DNA of 64,000 bases from Melghirimyces algeriensis (GCF_900182565.1 NZ_FXTI01000006.1:124001-188000); one strand, 5' to 3'. Positions 25,999-33,988 are shown, numbered from the stretch's first letter. Notes: generated from the sequence alone by a model not told the origin. Translations and numbers: made by a program.

Positions 25999-26936
25999 TT
26001 GACAACATGGGCATATTCCTCAGGATAGATCGCCTTGCAGATTTGCAGCAGTCCCTGGGTAATCCGAGGCCCTGGACGGTTGACGATATTCGCGTCCAAC
26101 TGTTGGATTCGGTCTTCCTTGACTGCTCGAATCTCATCCCAACCACTCCGGGAAGCAATCGTCTTCTTTTTCTCTGGATGTGTGTACAGAATCACTTCCG
26201 GATTCCACTTGACCACTTTTTCCGAGGAAACCTGCCCCCATCCATCCACTTTTACAGAGACATTTTTTCCGCCAGCCAGGGTGATCAGTTCATTCATAAA
26301 TGTGTTGTTTCCAGCTGTAAACAGGTCCGGGGATACCTCCACCCATACTTGGGCCTTTTCCTGATCCGGTACCTTGGAGGCCACTTTTTCCGCCATTTCT
26401 TTTTCCTTCTTCATTTTGTCAATCAGCCGGTCAGCCTCTTCTTTCGCTCCCACAGCCTTGCCCACATCACGGGTTTGCTGGAAGACACTTTTCAGATTTT
26501 TGGGATCATAGGCAAGAACGGTCAGCCCCAACTTGCGCAGTTTCTTCACCGAATCTTTATTCATGGAGCTGGAAGCTAATACCAGATCTGGCTTAAGGGA
26601 GACTACTTTCTCTGCATCAACATTCATATCTCCCACTTTTTCCACTTTTTTGACCTCTTTCGGATAGTCATCGTTGGTGGTTACCCCCACGACCCGATCA
26701 CCGCGTTCCAGAGCATAAACCGTCTCCGTCATACTGGGAATCAAAGAAACAATCCGCTGGGGTTCTTCTTTTATCTTTACCTGTTTTCCTGTGTCATCCG
26801 TTAATTCAACCGGATATCCTGTTTCCTGTTCCTGTTGGGATTTCTGATCAGCACCCGGTGCCGTCGTGCAACCAGCCACCCCAAACACCAACAACAATGA
26901 AAACAGAACGAACAGTATCCTTGACCCTTGCTTCAA
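25995..26936 (-). CDS. btuF: Cobalamin ABC transporter substrate-binding lipoprotein
   Basis: Extracellular corrinoid-binding lipoprotein. The start is read as TTG at 26936, giving a lipoprotein signal with the lipobox VAGC at residues 20-23; GGGAG lies 9 bases upstream. A longer reading from 27023 would run into the riboswitch terminator. The mature part is a helical-backbone binding protein: PQRIVSLIPSMTETVYAL, VGVTTNDDYP, KPDLVLAS and NRPGPRITQGL match the BtuF/FhuD group. First gene of the operon. Confidence 0.9.
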   Translation of the reverse strand: MKQGSRILFVLFSLLLVFGVAGCTTAPGADQKSQQEQETGYPVELTDDTGKQVKIKEEPQRIVSLIPSMTETVYALERGDRVVGVTTNDDYPKEVKKVEKVGDMNVDAEKVVSLKPDLVLASSSMNKDSVKKLRKLGLTVLAYDPKNLKSVFQQTRDVGKAVGAKEEADRLIDKMKKEKEMAEKVASKVPDQEKAQVWVEVSPDLFTAGNNTFMNELITLAGGKNVSVKVDGWGQVSSEKVVKWNPEVILYTHPEKKKTIASRSGWDEIRAVKEDRIQQLDANIVNRPGPRITQGLLQICKAIYPEEYAHVVK

Positions 26937-26970
26937 CCTCGATTTCTCCCTTCCACCATAAATTAGAGGC

Positions 26971-27001
26971 AAAATAAAACCCCACGCCAAGAGGCAAGGG
27001 G
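26971..27001 (-). terminator. Riboswitch-controlled intrinsic terminator
   Basis: On the minus strand CCCC-tt-GCC / GGC-gt-GGGG followed by TTTTATTTTG, 35 bases before the btuF start. It is the expected expression platform of the upstream cobalamin aptamer, turning the operon off when adenosylcobalamin is bound. Confidence 0.8.
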
Positions 27002-27083
27002 ATGCGGAGTCGGAACGGGGCACAAACCGTCCACAACAGACCGACGCTCTCCTTTACCTCGAAGGAGATAGCAAGCTTCGCAT

Positions 27084-27218
27084 GAAAAGGCAGGTCTCCT
27101 GACTCATGGATCATCGCCTTCCCGCGCCTTCCCATCTTCTCAGACAGTGGCAACATGCGGTCAGGCTCCTCAAATACAGTGGCGGGACCGTGCCGGAATC
27201 TCACCGGCTTCCCTTTTC
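27084..27218 (-). promoter_or_regulatory. Cobalamin riboswitch aptamer
   Basis: Diagnostic cobalamin-riboswitch elements on the minus strand: the closing stem GAAAAGG (27212-27218) with CCTTTTC (27084-27090), GAAGCCGGTGAGATTCCGGCACGG-type stem (split GAAGCCGGTGAGA / TTCCGGCACGG), CCCGCCACTG, GTTGCCACTG, and the B12 box AGTCAGGAGACCTGCC. It precedes the btuFCD-adenosyltransferase operon and is followed by an attenuator terminator. Confidence 0.95.
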
Positions 27219-27274
27219 ACTTCCACCCGACAGCAGATGGAAGAACCTTTTCATTCTTTTCACTTGTCCCATTC

Positions 27275-27283
27275 ATTATAACA
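27275..27283 (-). promoter_or_regulatory. Extended -10 promoter for the btu operon
   Basis: TGTTATAAT on the minus strand is an extended -10 element. No good -35 is seen. The predicted start near 27267 is about 50 bases ahead of the aptamer. Confidence 0.5.
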
Positions 27284-27372
27284 TCCCAGCAGGTTCGATT
27301 TTATAAAACAGGATGCAAAAATCGATGGAAAGCAGGATAATGAAATGAGAAGTTATGGAAAGGAGCATCCAT

Positions 27373-28221
27373 ATGAGGACAAAATCTTTTGTTTTGGACG
27401 TGGGAAAAGAAGATCGTCTGATTCATGGAGCGATTCATCTTCCGGATCATCAAGGCTCTCATCCGGTCGTTGCCATTTGCCATGGCTTCAAAGGGTTCAG
27501 AAAGTGGGGATTTTTTCCCTACGCCGCCGAAACCCTAGCTGAATCCGGTCTGGCTGTGATCACTTTTAATTTTTCCATGAATGGTGTTGGAGAAGATGGA
27601 GAAGCATTCACCGAACTCCATAAGTTTGCCCGTAACACATACAGTCGGGAACAAGAAGACTTACAGGTTCTTTTCCAGCAATTGAATGATGGGAATGTTC
27701 CGTTTTCAGAGGAACTGGATATGAAACAGACTGCACTTCTCGGTCACAGCCGGGGAGGGGTCAACAGCCTTCTCTTTGCCATGGATCATCCCGCCATCAG
27801 AGGGGTCGCCCTTTGGAACAGTGTTTCTCGTGTGGATTTCTTTTCTGATGATTTAAAACAAGATATCCTGACAAAAGGAACGGGAACGATCCTTAACGCT
27901 CGCACAGGGCAGGAAATGCCGATCAGCCGGGAAGTACTGGATGATATCGAAACCAACAAAAAGCGATTTGACCTCTTGGGCCGATTATCTGAGTACAGGC
28001 AACCGATTCTCATTCTTCAAGCAGCACAAGATCCCGCTGTTTCCGTGCAAACTGCAAAATCCATCGACCAAAGAGCTCCCCGTTCCCAACTTCATATCAT
28101 CCAAGAGGCAGGACACACGTTTAACGCCACGCATCCTTTTCAGGAAAGTACCCCTCAATTGGATGAAGCTTTGCAAAAAACGATTCATTTCTTTAAGCAA
28201 ATTTTCAGGACGAACTTCTAA
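27373..28221 (+). CDS. Alpha/beta hydrolase (dienelactone-hydrolase/peptidase-like)
   Basis: A 282-residue cytosolic alpha/beta hydrolase. HGFKGFRKWGF gives the oxyanion region near residue 38, GHSRGG the nucleophile elbow (about residue 122), LQAAQDPAVS the acid, and EAGHTFNATHPF the catalytic His. The substrate is not predictable; relatives act on esters or peptides. The ATG at 27373 follows AAAGGAG by seven bases. Confidence 0.88.
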   Translation: MRTKSFVLDVGKEDRLIHGAIHLPDHQGSHPVVAICHGFKGFRKWGFFPYAAETLAESGLAVITFNFSMNGVGEDGEAFTELHKFARNTYSREQEDLQVLFQQLNDGNVPFSEELDMKQTALLGHSRGGVNSLLFAMDHPAIRGVALWNSVSRVDFFSDDLKQDILTKGTGTILNARTGQEMPISREVLDDIETNKKRFDLLGRLSEYRQPILILQAAQDPAVSVQTAKSIDQRAPRSQLHIIQEAGHTFNATHPFQESTPQLDEALQKTIHFFKQIFRTNF

Positions 28222-28224
28222 ACG

Positions 28225-28253
28225 AAAGGACCGGCCTTCTGGGCCGGCCCTTT
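28225..28253 (+). terminator. Terminator after the hydrolase
   Basis: An AAAGG-CCGGCC / GGCCGG-CCTTT stem with a one-base mismatch. The T-run is only three bases. Confidence 0.7.
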
Positions 28254-28448
28254 CGTCTCAAGGGGGTCAAACACATAAAAACAAATATATAGAGAATTGC
28301 CTTTCTTCATTACACAATATATATTAAATAAAAATATATGTCAATCATTAAAAACTTAATTAAAAAATATTTCTCCACCAATGGATGCTATTCCTATCTG
28401 TTTAAACGGATTTTTTGGGACCCATGTTTCATCTTTGGGTGAAAGTAT

Positions 28449-29252
28449 TCATCCTCCATTTAATTCCAATGAAACATTGTATCCCGAAAACTTGCGCACA
28501 TTCAAGACTCCCGTATCCAAAATGAGATACTGACCCTTGATTCCCATCAGTTGGCCTGTCACTTCCGATTGCTTGTCCAAATTGAGCGATGTAATCTTGC
28601 TCGGTACCATTGTTTGCGGATATGTAAATCGATATAACTTCGGTTCCTTCAACAACCAGGGTTGAAAGGAAACGGGAATTTTTTCCTTCAGTTCTTCCCT
28701 TACTTCCCACAAATCACGGTCGACAATCTCATTTTTCAACATCCGGCGCCAATTGGTCTTATCTGAAAGGAACTGGGACAGATGTACTTCCAAAAAACCT
28801 GCATCCTTCCTTGTCGGCACTTCCGCAATCGGCAAGGCAGCCACTGCCCCCTGGTCCACCCAGCGTTTGAAGGCACTTCCCTTTCGCGTGATCCCCACTT
28901 TGACATCACTGGAAAGTGCCAAGTAGACATAATGGGGTTGCATACAATGGGTTTCACCAAATATATGATCACGACAGGTACCTTGATCATAATGGCATAA
29001 TTCCGGTTTTACCATGCAGAGGTCGTTTTCAGGCAAATCGCGAAAGCATTTGAAGCAGGAACCGGATCGATACCCTTTTTTCATCCTTCGACCACAATGA
29101 ATACAGTAAATTTCACCCTTGAAACGGATTCGTATGTTCTCTCCGATCACTTGGTTCATAGGTATAACATGATGATCCACTCTAAGAAAATAGGAAATGG
29201 GATCCTGAACTTGATGTTTCAGTGCTCTTAAACAGCCCATATGTTGCATCAT
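28449..29252 (-). CDS. DUF2797 protein with zinc ribbons and a GIY-YIG-like core
   Basis: A 267-residue protein of the DUF2797 family, whose function is unknown. The N-terminal half has CIHCGRR...GSCFKCF and C...C...C patterns that look like zinc-binding ribbons (residues about 48-95). The middle reads HYVYLALSSDVKVGITRK (about 105-122), reminiscent of the GIY-YIG/T5orf172 nuclease strand pair, followed by a basic RW and a Q-rich helix. A nucleic-acid-related role is an inference only. The start at 29252 lies just after GGAGGAG; 29249 is equally possible. Confidence 0.8.
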   Translation of the reverse strand: MMQHMGCLRALKHQVQDPISYFLRVDHHVIPMNQVIGENIRIRFKGEIYCIHCGRRMKKGYRSGSCFKCFRDLPENDLCMVKPELCHYDQGTCRDHIFGETHCMQPHYVYLALSSDVKVGITRKGSAFKRWVDQGAVAALPIAEVPTRKDAGFLEVHLSQFLSDKTNWRRMLKNEIVDRDLWEVREELKEKIPVSFQPWLLKEPKLYRFTYPQTMVPSKITSLNLDKQSEVTGQLMGIKGQYLILDTGVLNVRKFSGYNVSLELNGG

Positions 29253-29288
29253 GTGCTCCTCCACAACATTCAACTAAGACGCATATTT

Positions 29289-29852
29289 TTATTTCCAACG
29301 GCGAAGACCATGCCACCCACGAATCGGTGCTTCCCTTCCTCTTCTCCAACGCCTGAAAAGTCCCCTCTGACGAAACAAAATCAGGACTCCAACGAAAAAG
29401 ACCACCAAAACCACATACAGCTTGGGAAACAGAACAAGCGTGAGCAACATTACTCCCACAGCGGATAACACCAAAGAAAGAGATAGGTAGCGAGTCAAAA
29501 GTAATGTGATCAGATAAATCCCAACGCCCAAGAGAATCAGCAAAGGACTCAAAATGGCCAGAGCACCTGCGGTGACTGCCACTCCCGTTCCGCCTTGAAA
29601 TCTGCTGAAAACCGGAAACAGGTCTCCTAACACCACGGCCACAGCAGCAAAAGCCGCTCCAATCCAACCGGAAACCATCAATCCCATCAAAGTGACCAAC
29701 GCCCCTTTGGACATTTGCATTCCAATGATGATCAATGCCTCCCGAAGGTTGCGAACCGGATAGATTCCTACAAGCGGTTTTCCCCTGAAAAAAGCGAGAA
29801 TGGGGATGGAGCCAACTAAATAGGCTGTCACGCTAATCAGGAACAGGGTCAC
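29289..29852 (-). CDS. Divergent PlsY-like membrane protein
   Basis: A 187-residue polytopic membrane protein with about five hydrophobic helices, related to glycerol-3-phosphate acyltransferase PlsY. The start (VGSIPILAFFRG) and the block LGDLFPVFSRFQGGTGVAV near residue 80 align with the family. However, the canonical GSGNxGATN loop is absent and the usual GHxFPxFxxFKGGKG is altered (H to D, K to T). Normal PlsY catalysis is therefore doubtful, and a true plsY may lie elsewhere. GTG start at 29852 after GAGGGGG. Confidence 0.75.
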   Translation of the reverse strand: MTLFLISVTAYLVGSIPILAFFRGKPLVGIYPVRNLREALIIIGMQMSKGALVTLMGLMVSGWIGAAFAAVAVVLGDLFPVFSRFQGGTGVAVTAGALAILSPLLILLGVGIYLITLLLTRYLSLSLVLSAVGVMLLTLVLFPKLYVVLVVFFVGVLILFRQRGLFRRWRRGREAPIRGWHGLRRWK

Positions 29853-29914
29853 TGGCCATTCCCCCTCTGATGGTCAGATCATAAACAAAGGCATAACCGT
29901 CAAAGCAAAGAGAT

Positions 29915-30487
29915 TTATTGATCCCACCACTCCACTTTTTCCTCCAGTGAGCTTCGTGGACGTTCTTTCGGCTGAATAGCTGGATAACCGATATACAGAA
30001 ATCCGAGCAGTGTATCCCGCTCTTTCAATCCGAAAAATTGCTTCATTCGAGGGTGATAGGTCGGCTTTCCCGTTCTCCAAATGGCTCCAAGTCCCAAAGC
30101 ATGTGCCATCAAAAGAGCATTTTGAATTCCGGCAGCTACGGCGCAAACCTCCTCAATCTCTTCCACCTTTGGATCATCCGAAGGGGTCACCGCTGCGGCA
30201 ATCAATACCGGAGCCCGAAGAGGCTTTTTCGCTTCCCGTTCCAATCGATCGGTGGAATCCCTTTTTTCATCTTCTGTCATGCTTTCTGCTTTAATCTCCT
30301 TCATCACTTCTCCGAGACGGGTTCGGGCATCCCCGGTCAGGACGAAATACTTCCACGGCTGGGTCATATGATGGTTGGGTGCCCAGCGAGCTGCCTCCAG
30401 TATCTTTTCGATCAGCTCCCGTTCAGGGAGATTTTCGCTCACCTTTCCAATACTTCTTCGTGTTCGGATCGCTTGACCAAGTTGCAA
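29915..30487 (-). CDS. Nitroreductase-family flavoprotein
   Basis: A 190-residue FMN-dependent nitroreductase-fold enzyme (YdjA/TdsD-like). RTRRSIGKVSE near residue 8 and AARWAPNHHMTQPWKY near 32 give FMN-phosphate contacts; GAIWRTGKPTYHP and LGFLYIGYP close the site. The physiological substrate is unknown. The start is TTG at 30487, six bases after AGGAGGAG, as no ATG is available upstream in frame. Confidence 0.88.
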   Translation of the reverse strand: MQLGQAIRTRRSIGKVSENLPERELIEKILEAARWAPNHHMTQPWKYFVLTGDARTRLGEVMKEIKAESMTEDEKRDSTDRLEREAKKPLRAPVLIAAAVTPSDDPKVEEIEEVCAVAAGIQNALLMAHALGLGAIWRTGKPTYHPRMKQFFGLKERDTLLGFLYIGYPAIQPKERPRSSLEEKVEWWDQ

Positions 30488-30613
30488 ATGTATCTCCTCC
30501 TCTGTCGCCTTATGATCTTATTGTAAAGGAAGACCCTCTTTCTCTAAAAGCCAATTCGCATCGCTTGAATGGAAGGGATGCTTTTGAATCTGACCCCATA
30601 CTCGTTTGCAAAC

Positions 30614-31663
30614 TCATGTGGGATATTTCCGAACAGCAAGGAGCAAAATTGCGACCATACCACAATATCCAAAAAACGGATAGATCCAACCCACAAATAC
30701 TGGAAATCCAATCAGGGAACAAATATAGCCCAGAATAAAGATTGCCGCAACCAGCATATTGGTTTGAAGGGGGATCACTTCAACCAAATTAGCTGCCAAA
30801 CCGTATACATTTCCGACCAAGGTAGTAAAAATCTCTCCCCACATGACCGCCAGAAAAAAATATTTCATCCCTTCTCCCAATGTAGAAATGACCAGGGCAA
30901 TGGGGATTTCCATATGGAAGATTTCCGGAGATTTCAAAGCCAAGGCAAAGTTTGTTGCCAGAAGCATCATCCCCAGCCCAACTCCTCCAAAGATTCCACC
31001 CAAACGAAGTGTCTTTTCATCATTGATTTCTCCACCCATCGGTACCAGTACAGCTTGAGACATAGCCAGATTAAAGGCTACATAGATCACGGCTGAGACC
31101 ATCCAGTGATTGCTTCCTTCCGTCGGTTGTCCGGCCAAAAAACCATCCAGTCCTTGTACAGCCATCCCTTGTATTCCCACAACCAGAGTAAAGGCAAACA
31201 TACAGGGGACGACCAGAGCATTGACATTTAAGATCCCTTCCATCCCTCTGAGAATGATCAGAAAAGCAATCAACGAGGTGACAATCACCCCGAAATGAAA
31301 GGAACTGTTCAACTGTTCCTTAAACAATGCCCCTGTCCCGGACATCATTGCGGTGGTCACTCCAAACAGGATGAGACCGACAAAACCATTCATCCAGCGT
31401 CCCCAGCGGGTTCCGAACAAATAATTGTTAAACTCCTCATAGGAGTGGGCCTGGAGACGTGCCCCCATCACCATCATTCGAATTCCCAGCCAGGAAAACA
31501 ATACGGTTACCATCAGAATGGATGGCACACTTTCCAGACCATTCACGGTGAAAAATTGCATAATTTCCTGACCTGAAGCAAATCCTGCACCAACCACAGT
31601 TCCGATATAAGTAAACCCAACCCGAAGTGCAGTAAACCAACGTTCATGCACCACTTCACACAT
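30614..31663 (-). CDS. YkvI-family membrane transporter
   Basis: A 349-residue polytopic membrane protein with about ten helices, matching B. subtilis YkvI (LeuT/APC-like fold). The broken first helix shows TVVGAGFASGQEIMQFF near residue 20, typical of sodium-coupled amino-acid-type transporters. The substrate is unknown. The first Met codons lie ahead of RWFTALRVGFTYIG; the exact start within MCEVVHE is uncertain. Confidence 0.88.
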   Translation of the reverse strand: MCEVVHERWFTALRVGFTYIGTVVGAGFASGQEIMQFFTVNGLESVPSILMVTVLFSWLGIRMMVMGARLQAHSYEEFNNYLFGTRWGRWMNGFVGLILFGVTTAMMSGTGALFKEQLNSSFHFGVIVTSLIAFLIILRGMEGILNVNALVVPCMFAFTLVVGIQGMAVQGLDGFLAGQPTEGSNHWMVSAVIYVAFNLAMSQAVLVPMGGEINDEKTLRLGGIFGGVGLGMMLLATNFALALKSPEIFHMEIPIALVISTLGEGMKYFFLAVMWGEIFTTLVGNVYGLAANLVEVIPLQTNMLVAAIFILGYICSLIGFPVFVGWIYPFFGYCGMVAILLLAVRKYPT

Positions 31664-31740
31664 CCCTCCCGGCTGTCACGCTCCCCGTACAACCAGTCTA
31701 TTGGGACAACAATCCGATTAGAACCTGTCCGGATTTCAAG

Positions 31741-31787
31741 AAAGCAACAAGGCCCATCACCAAAGCGATGAGCCTTGTTGCTTTCAC
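31741..31787 (-). terminator. Terminator of the 45-residue ORF
   Basis: On the minus strand AAAGCAACAAGGC pairs with GCCTTGTTGCTTT over 12-13 bases, enclosing a second small ATCGC...GTGAT stem. The T-run is short. Confidence 0.7.
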
Positions 31788-31921
31788 GTACTTGGACGGT
31801 CAGGACCCTCCAGCTTTTTGTTTCCGTACCCCGGTCGGGAGTCTTCAGTAGTCTCTGGAGCCTCTCTCCTTTTTGTTTTTTTCTTTTCCTGCTCAGGACT
31901 CGGTTGAAGTTCTTTGCCCAT
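31784..31921 (-). CDS. Hypothetical 45-residue hydrophilic protein
   Basis: Not recognised. ATG at 31921 is preceded by AAAGGAAGGG, and the frame ends just before a long terminator hairpin, so the transcription unit looks genuine. The product is very charged and disordered-looking (EQEKKKTKRREAPETTEDSRP), like the small hydrophilic proteins found in many sporeformers. No family assignment is possible by eye. Confidence 0.5.
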   Translation of the reverse strand: MGKELQPSPEQEKKKTKRREAPETTEDSRPGYGNKKLEGPDRPST

Positions 31922-32101
31922 CCATTCCCTTCCTTTCCATTGGATTCTGCTTGATTATTGTTAACCTCTAATCCCAGCTTTAACCCCCAGTTAACCACTT
32001 TGTATTTACATTAATAATTTTACGGTTTATTTATTCAAATTCACTACTGTTTCATTAGTCCGTGGTCAAAATGTGGTCATAGTTTTCAACAAAAAATAGG
32101 T

Positions 32102-32150
32102 ATGGATAGATAATTATAGCGAAATATAGTTAAATATAAGTATGGATAGA
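32102..32150 (+). repeat. Direct repeat upstream of the excisionase-like operon
   Basis: TATGGATAGA occurs at about 32101-32110 and again at 32141-32150, with AT-rich sequence between, directly upstream of the -35 element. The 40-bp spacing is close to four helical turns, so these are candidate binding sites for the adjacent helix-turn-helix protein. Confidence 0.4.
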
Positions 32151-32155
32151 AATAT

Positions 32156-32185
32156 TTGACACCTAACAAAACAACAAGGTATATT
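32156..32185 (+). promoter_or_regulatory. Putative SigA promoter of the xis-like operon
   Basis: TTGACA (32156-32161), an 18-base spacer and TATATT (32180-32185), about 30 bases ahead of the gene. Confidence 0.6.
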
Positions 32186-32216
32186 CAAATCTAGCAGCAA
32201 GAAGGGAGAGATAGCC

Positions 32217-32414
32217 ATGGGTGGTGATAGAAAGGAAATTAAACTAATCACCCCAGAAAAAGCAGGAGAGCGCTTGTCTGTATCTCCAGTAACGATTCGG
32301 AAATGGCTGCGTCAAGGAAAGCTTAGAGGAACAAAAATCTTTGGATCTGGTTGGCGAGTTCGAGAGGATGAAATCGACCGGTTCATCAAAAAAACAGAGG
32401 AGGAAACATTATGA
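32217..32414 (+). CDS. Excisionase-family helix-turn-helix protein
   Basis: A 65-residue single-domain winged-helix DNA-binding protein of the MerR/excisionase class: LITPEKAGERLSVSPVTIRKWLRQGKLRGTKI is the classic helix-turn-helix plus wing (quoted in parts: PEKAGERLSVS, VTIRKWLRQGKL, GSGWRVREDEIDRFI). In mobile elements such proteins direct excision or repress transcription. Here it leads an operon with a lipoprotein and a membrane protein, so an autoregulatory role is plausible. The AAGGGAGAG site is upstream of the ATG. Confidence 0.85.
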   Translation: MGGDRKEIKLITPEKAGERLSVSPVTIRKWLRQGKLRGTKIFGSGWRVREDEIDRFIKKTEEETL

Positions 32415-32920
32415 ACAAAGTATTAGGAATCATCCTAATTGTATCTTCCTTGGTATTCGTTGGTTGCGCCCCGGAAGATGTGGATACTGGTGCCGAAGAC
32501 AAAAAAGTAGAAGCGGACAAAGCAGTTAACAAAAATGAAAAGAGGTTTAAAGCAGGAGCTTCCACTGAGGTTCTCGGAGTAAAAGTGAATATTGCTGAAG
32601 TCGTTATAAAACCGGACAAGATAGAAATCGGTATGAACCTGGAAAACACCAACTCAAATGAAGTGAACTGGTATCCGGATCAGGAAGGAAAGGCCATCAT
32701 TGGAGACAAACAACTGGACGCAAACATGTTTATGGGTGGAGACATCGGCGGTGAGATCGCTGGAGGGGTAAAACAAGATGGTGTACTGGTCTTCCCCACC
32801 CCGAACAATTCCAAACTAGATCCCGAAAAGATCGAGAAAATCAAGCTAGACCTTGGAGAAATTGCTACTCATGACTTTATGAAAACGGACAACGTCCAGA
32901 TCAAAGTGGAAGTAAAATAA
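32411..32920 (+). CDS. Hypothetical lipoprotein
   Basis: A 169-residue exported lipoprotein: an N-terminal signal with lipobox FVGC (Cys about residue 19), a charged Asp/Glu/Lys linker, then a beta-rich domain (VNIAEVVIKPDKIEIGMNLEN split as VNIAEVVIKP and IEIGMNLEN) that looks like a DUF4352-type immunoglobulin-like fold. The start overlaps the HTH gene stop by four bases. The family is not firmly recognised. It may sit at the cell surface with the next gene's membrane product. Confidence 0.8.
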   Translation: MNKVLGIILIVSSLVFVGCAPEDVDTGAEDKKVEADKAVNKNEKRFKAGASTEVLGVKVNIAEVVIKPDKIEIGMNLENTNSNEVNWYPDQEGKAIIGDKQLDANMFMGGDIGGEIAGGVKQDGVLVFPTPNNSKLDPEKIEKIKLDLGEIATHDFMKTDNVQIKVEVK

Positions 32921-32934
32921 GGAGGATTAAAACA

Positions 32935-33276
32935 ATGAAACGCACAACGGAATTTGTGTTGGGACTGATCGGTGGGATTATCGGTTTTGGTGCAGCGTTT
33001 TTCGCCCTCTTCTTCGGAGCGGTGGATGAAGCGGTATCTGGATCATCAGAAGTTTCCAGCCTTGGTTGGGCTGCCTTTCTCTTCTCCATTCTGTCTATCG
33101 TTGGGGCCGTCGTTGTAAAATTCAAGGCCAAAATAGGCGGGATATTGATGCTTATATCCGGGATCGGTGGTCTGTTCAGTATTTCTCTCTTCTATGTGCT
33201 TCCCGCCTTACTCCTTGTTATTGGCGGGCTTATGGGGGTCTTGCGCAAGGAGAAACAACACTCACTTGAGGGGTAA
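32935..33276 (+). CDS. DUF4064-like small membrane protein
   Basis: A 113-residue protein with three hydrophobic helices (about 7-30, 44-62, 68-105) and glycine-rich turns: EFVLGLIGGIIGFGAAF at the N-terminus and GGILMLISGIGGLFS resemble DUF4064 proteins. Function is unknown. It follows the lipoprotein by 14 bases with AAGGAGG, so it is in the same operon. It may be cargo of the surrounding decayed element. Confidence 0.75.
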   Translation: MKRTTEFVLGLIGGIIGFGAAFFALFFGAVDEAVSGSSEVSSLGWAAFLFSILSIVGAVVVKFKAKIGGILMLISGIGGLFSISLFYVLPALLLVIGGLMGVLRKEKQHSLEG

Positions 33277-33354
33277 GACATCATAAAAATGCTAAAACGA
33301 ATACTGCATTGAATCTGGATTCTACTCATATTTTAGCCAAATCGCTTCTGGTGG

Positions 33355-33397
33355 TGAGAAACCCCCACTTCTTAGTGTAAGTGGGGGAGATTCACTT
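33355..33397 (+). repeat. Isolated IS200/IS605-type end hairpin
   Basis: GAGAAA, then a nine-pair stem CCCCCACTT / AAGTGGGGG (33362-33388) with a short loop, then AGATTCAC. This arrangement is typical of right ends of TnpB-carrying IS elements and of the 3' hairpin of their omega RNA. No transposase or tnpB remnant is recognisable nearby. Confidence 0.5.
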
Positions 33398-33469
33398 GTT
33401 ATCGTTTTCACTGCATGGTTCAGCAAAAAAACGGAACCCCCTCAAATTATCAATATCACAACTGAACAG

Positions 33470-33504
33470 TAAAAGCCGGGCAGGGTGATCCCTCCCGGTT
33501 TTTA
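33470..33504 (-). terminator. Terminator of the broken gene at 33.5-33.7 kb
   Basis: On the minus strand CCGGG-a-GGG / CCC-tg-CCCGG followed by CTTTTAC. It begins at the stop codon of the gene fragment at 33502-33741. Confidence 0.65.
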
Positions 33505-33741
33505 TGTGCCTTCTTTAGCATCTGTTCTAGTTTCTTCGCTGTCATCTTGGCTGTACGCTTTCATGAGACGTGGACGCCCTGGCCGTCTATTCTCCATCTT
33601 CATGATCTCTAGAGCTAGCTCCAGGGGATCATCTCCTGGAGAGTAAACAATGGTGGAGCGTTGTCCAGTTAAGATGGAGGTAGCACTCTTTTTTTGGATG
33701 TGGTGGATGGAGTCTTCTTCTTTCCACCTCAGGGTGGATTT
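33502..33741 (-). pseudogene. Fragment of an unrecognised gene
   Basis: An open minus-strand frame of 79 codons without a usable start reads as ordinary protein: SIHHIQKKSATSILTGQR, then STIVYSPGDDPLELALEIM, then an AT-hook-like RRPGRPRLM. A stop interrupts the frame upstream, where another frame (GDRVKIHPEVE) looks protein-like, suggesting a frameshift. The family is not recognised. It has its own terminator, so it was probably once a complete gene. Confidence 0.35.
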
Positions 33742-33988
33742 TTACCCGGTCTCCAGTTTCTCCACCTCCAGTTTTGAAAGTAGCCATAGGAAAAACCGAA
33801 AACAACGCCAGAGTCGCCCATTACTTCAAAAGTGTTTTCTCCCTTTCACCAGACAGAATAAGTCTGAATCCAAACCGACAAATTTTTTCCTGTTGTGTCC
33901 ATTGATCAATACTGTTCGATTTTACCGTATCTCCCGGACGTAAAAGAGAGAGATTCATACTTGGTCTGTGGTATCAATCAGGATATGA

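Noticed and set aside
26937..27023. Upstream extension of the BtuF reading frame
   Set aside because: It overlaps the riboswitch terminator and would mask the lipoprotein signal; the TTG start explains the gene better.
33650..33943. 97-codon plus-strand frame near the decayed element
   Set aside because: Ser/Phe/Arg-rich composition with no motif. The opposite strand carries the more protein-like fragment.
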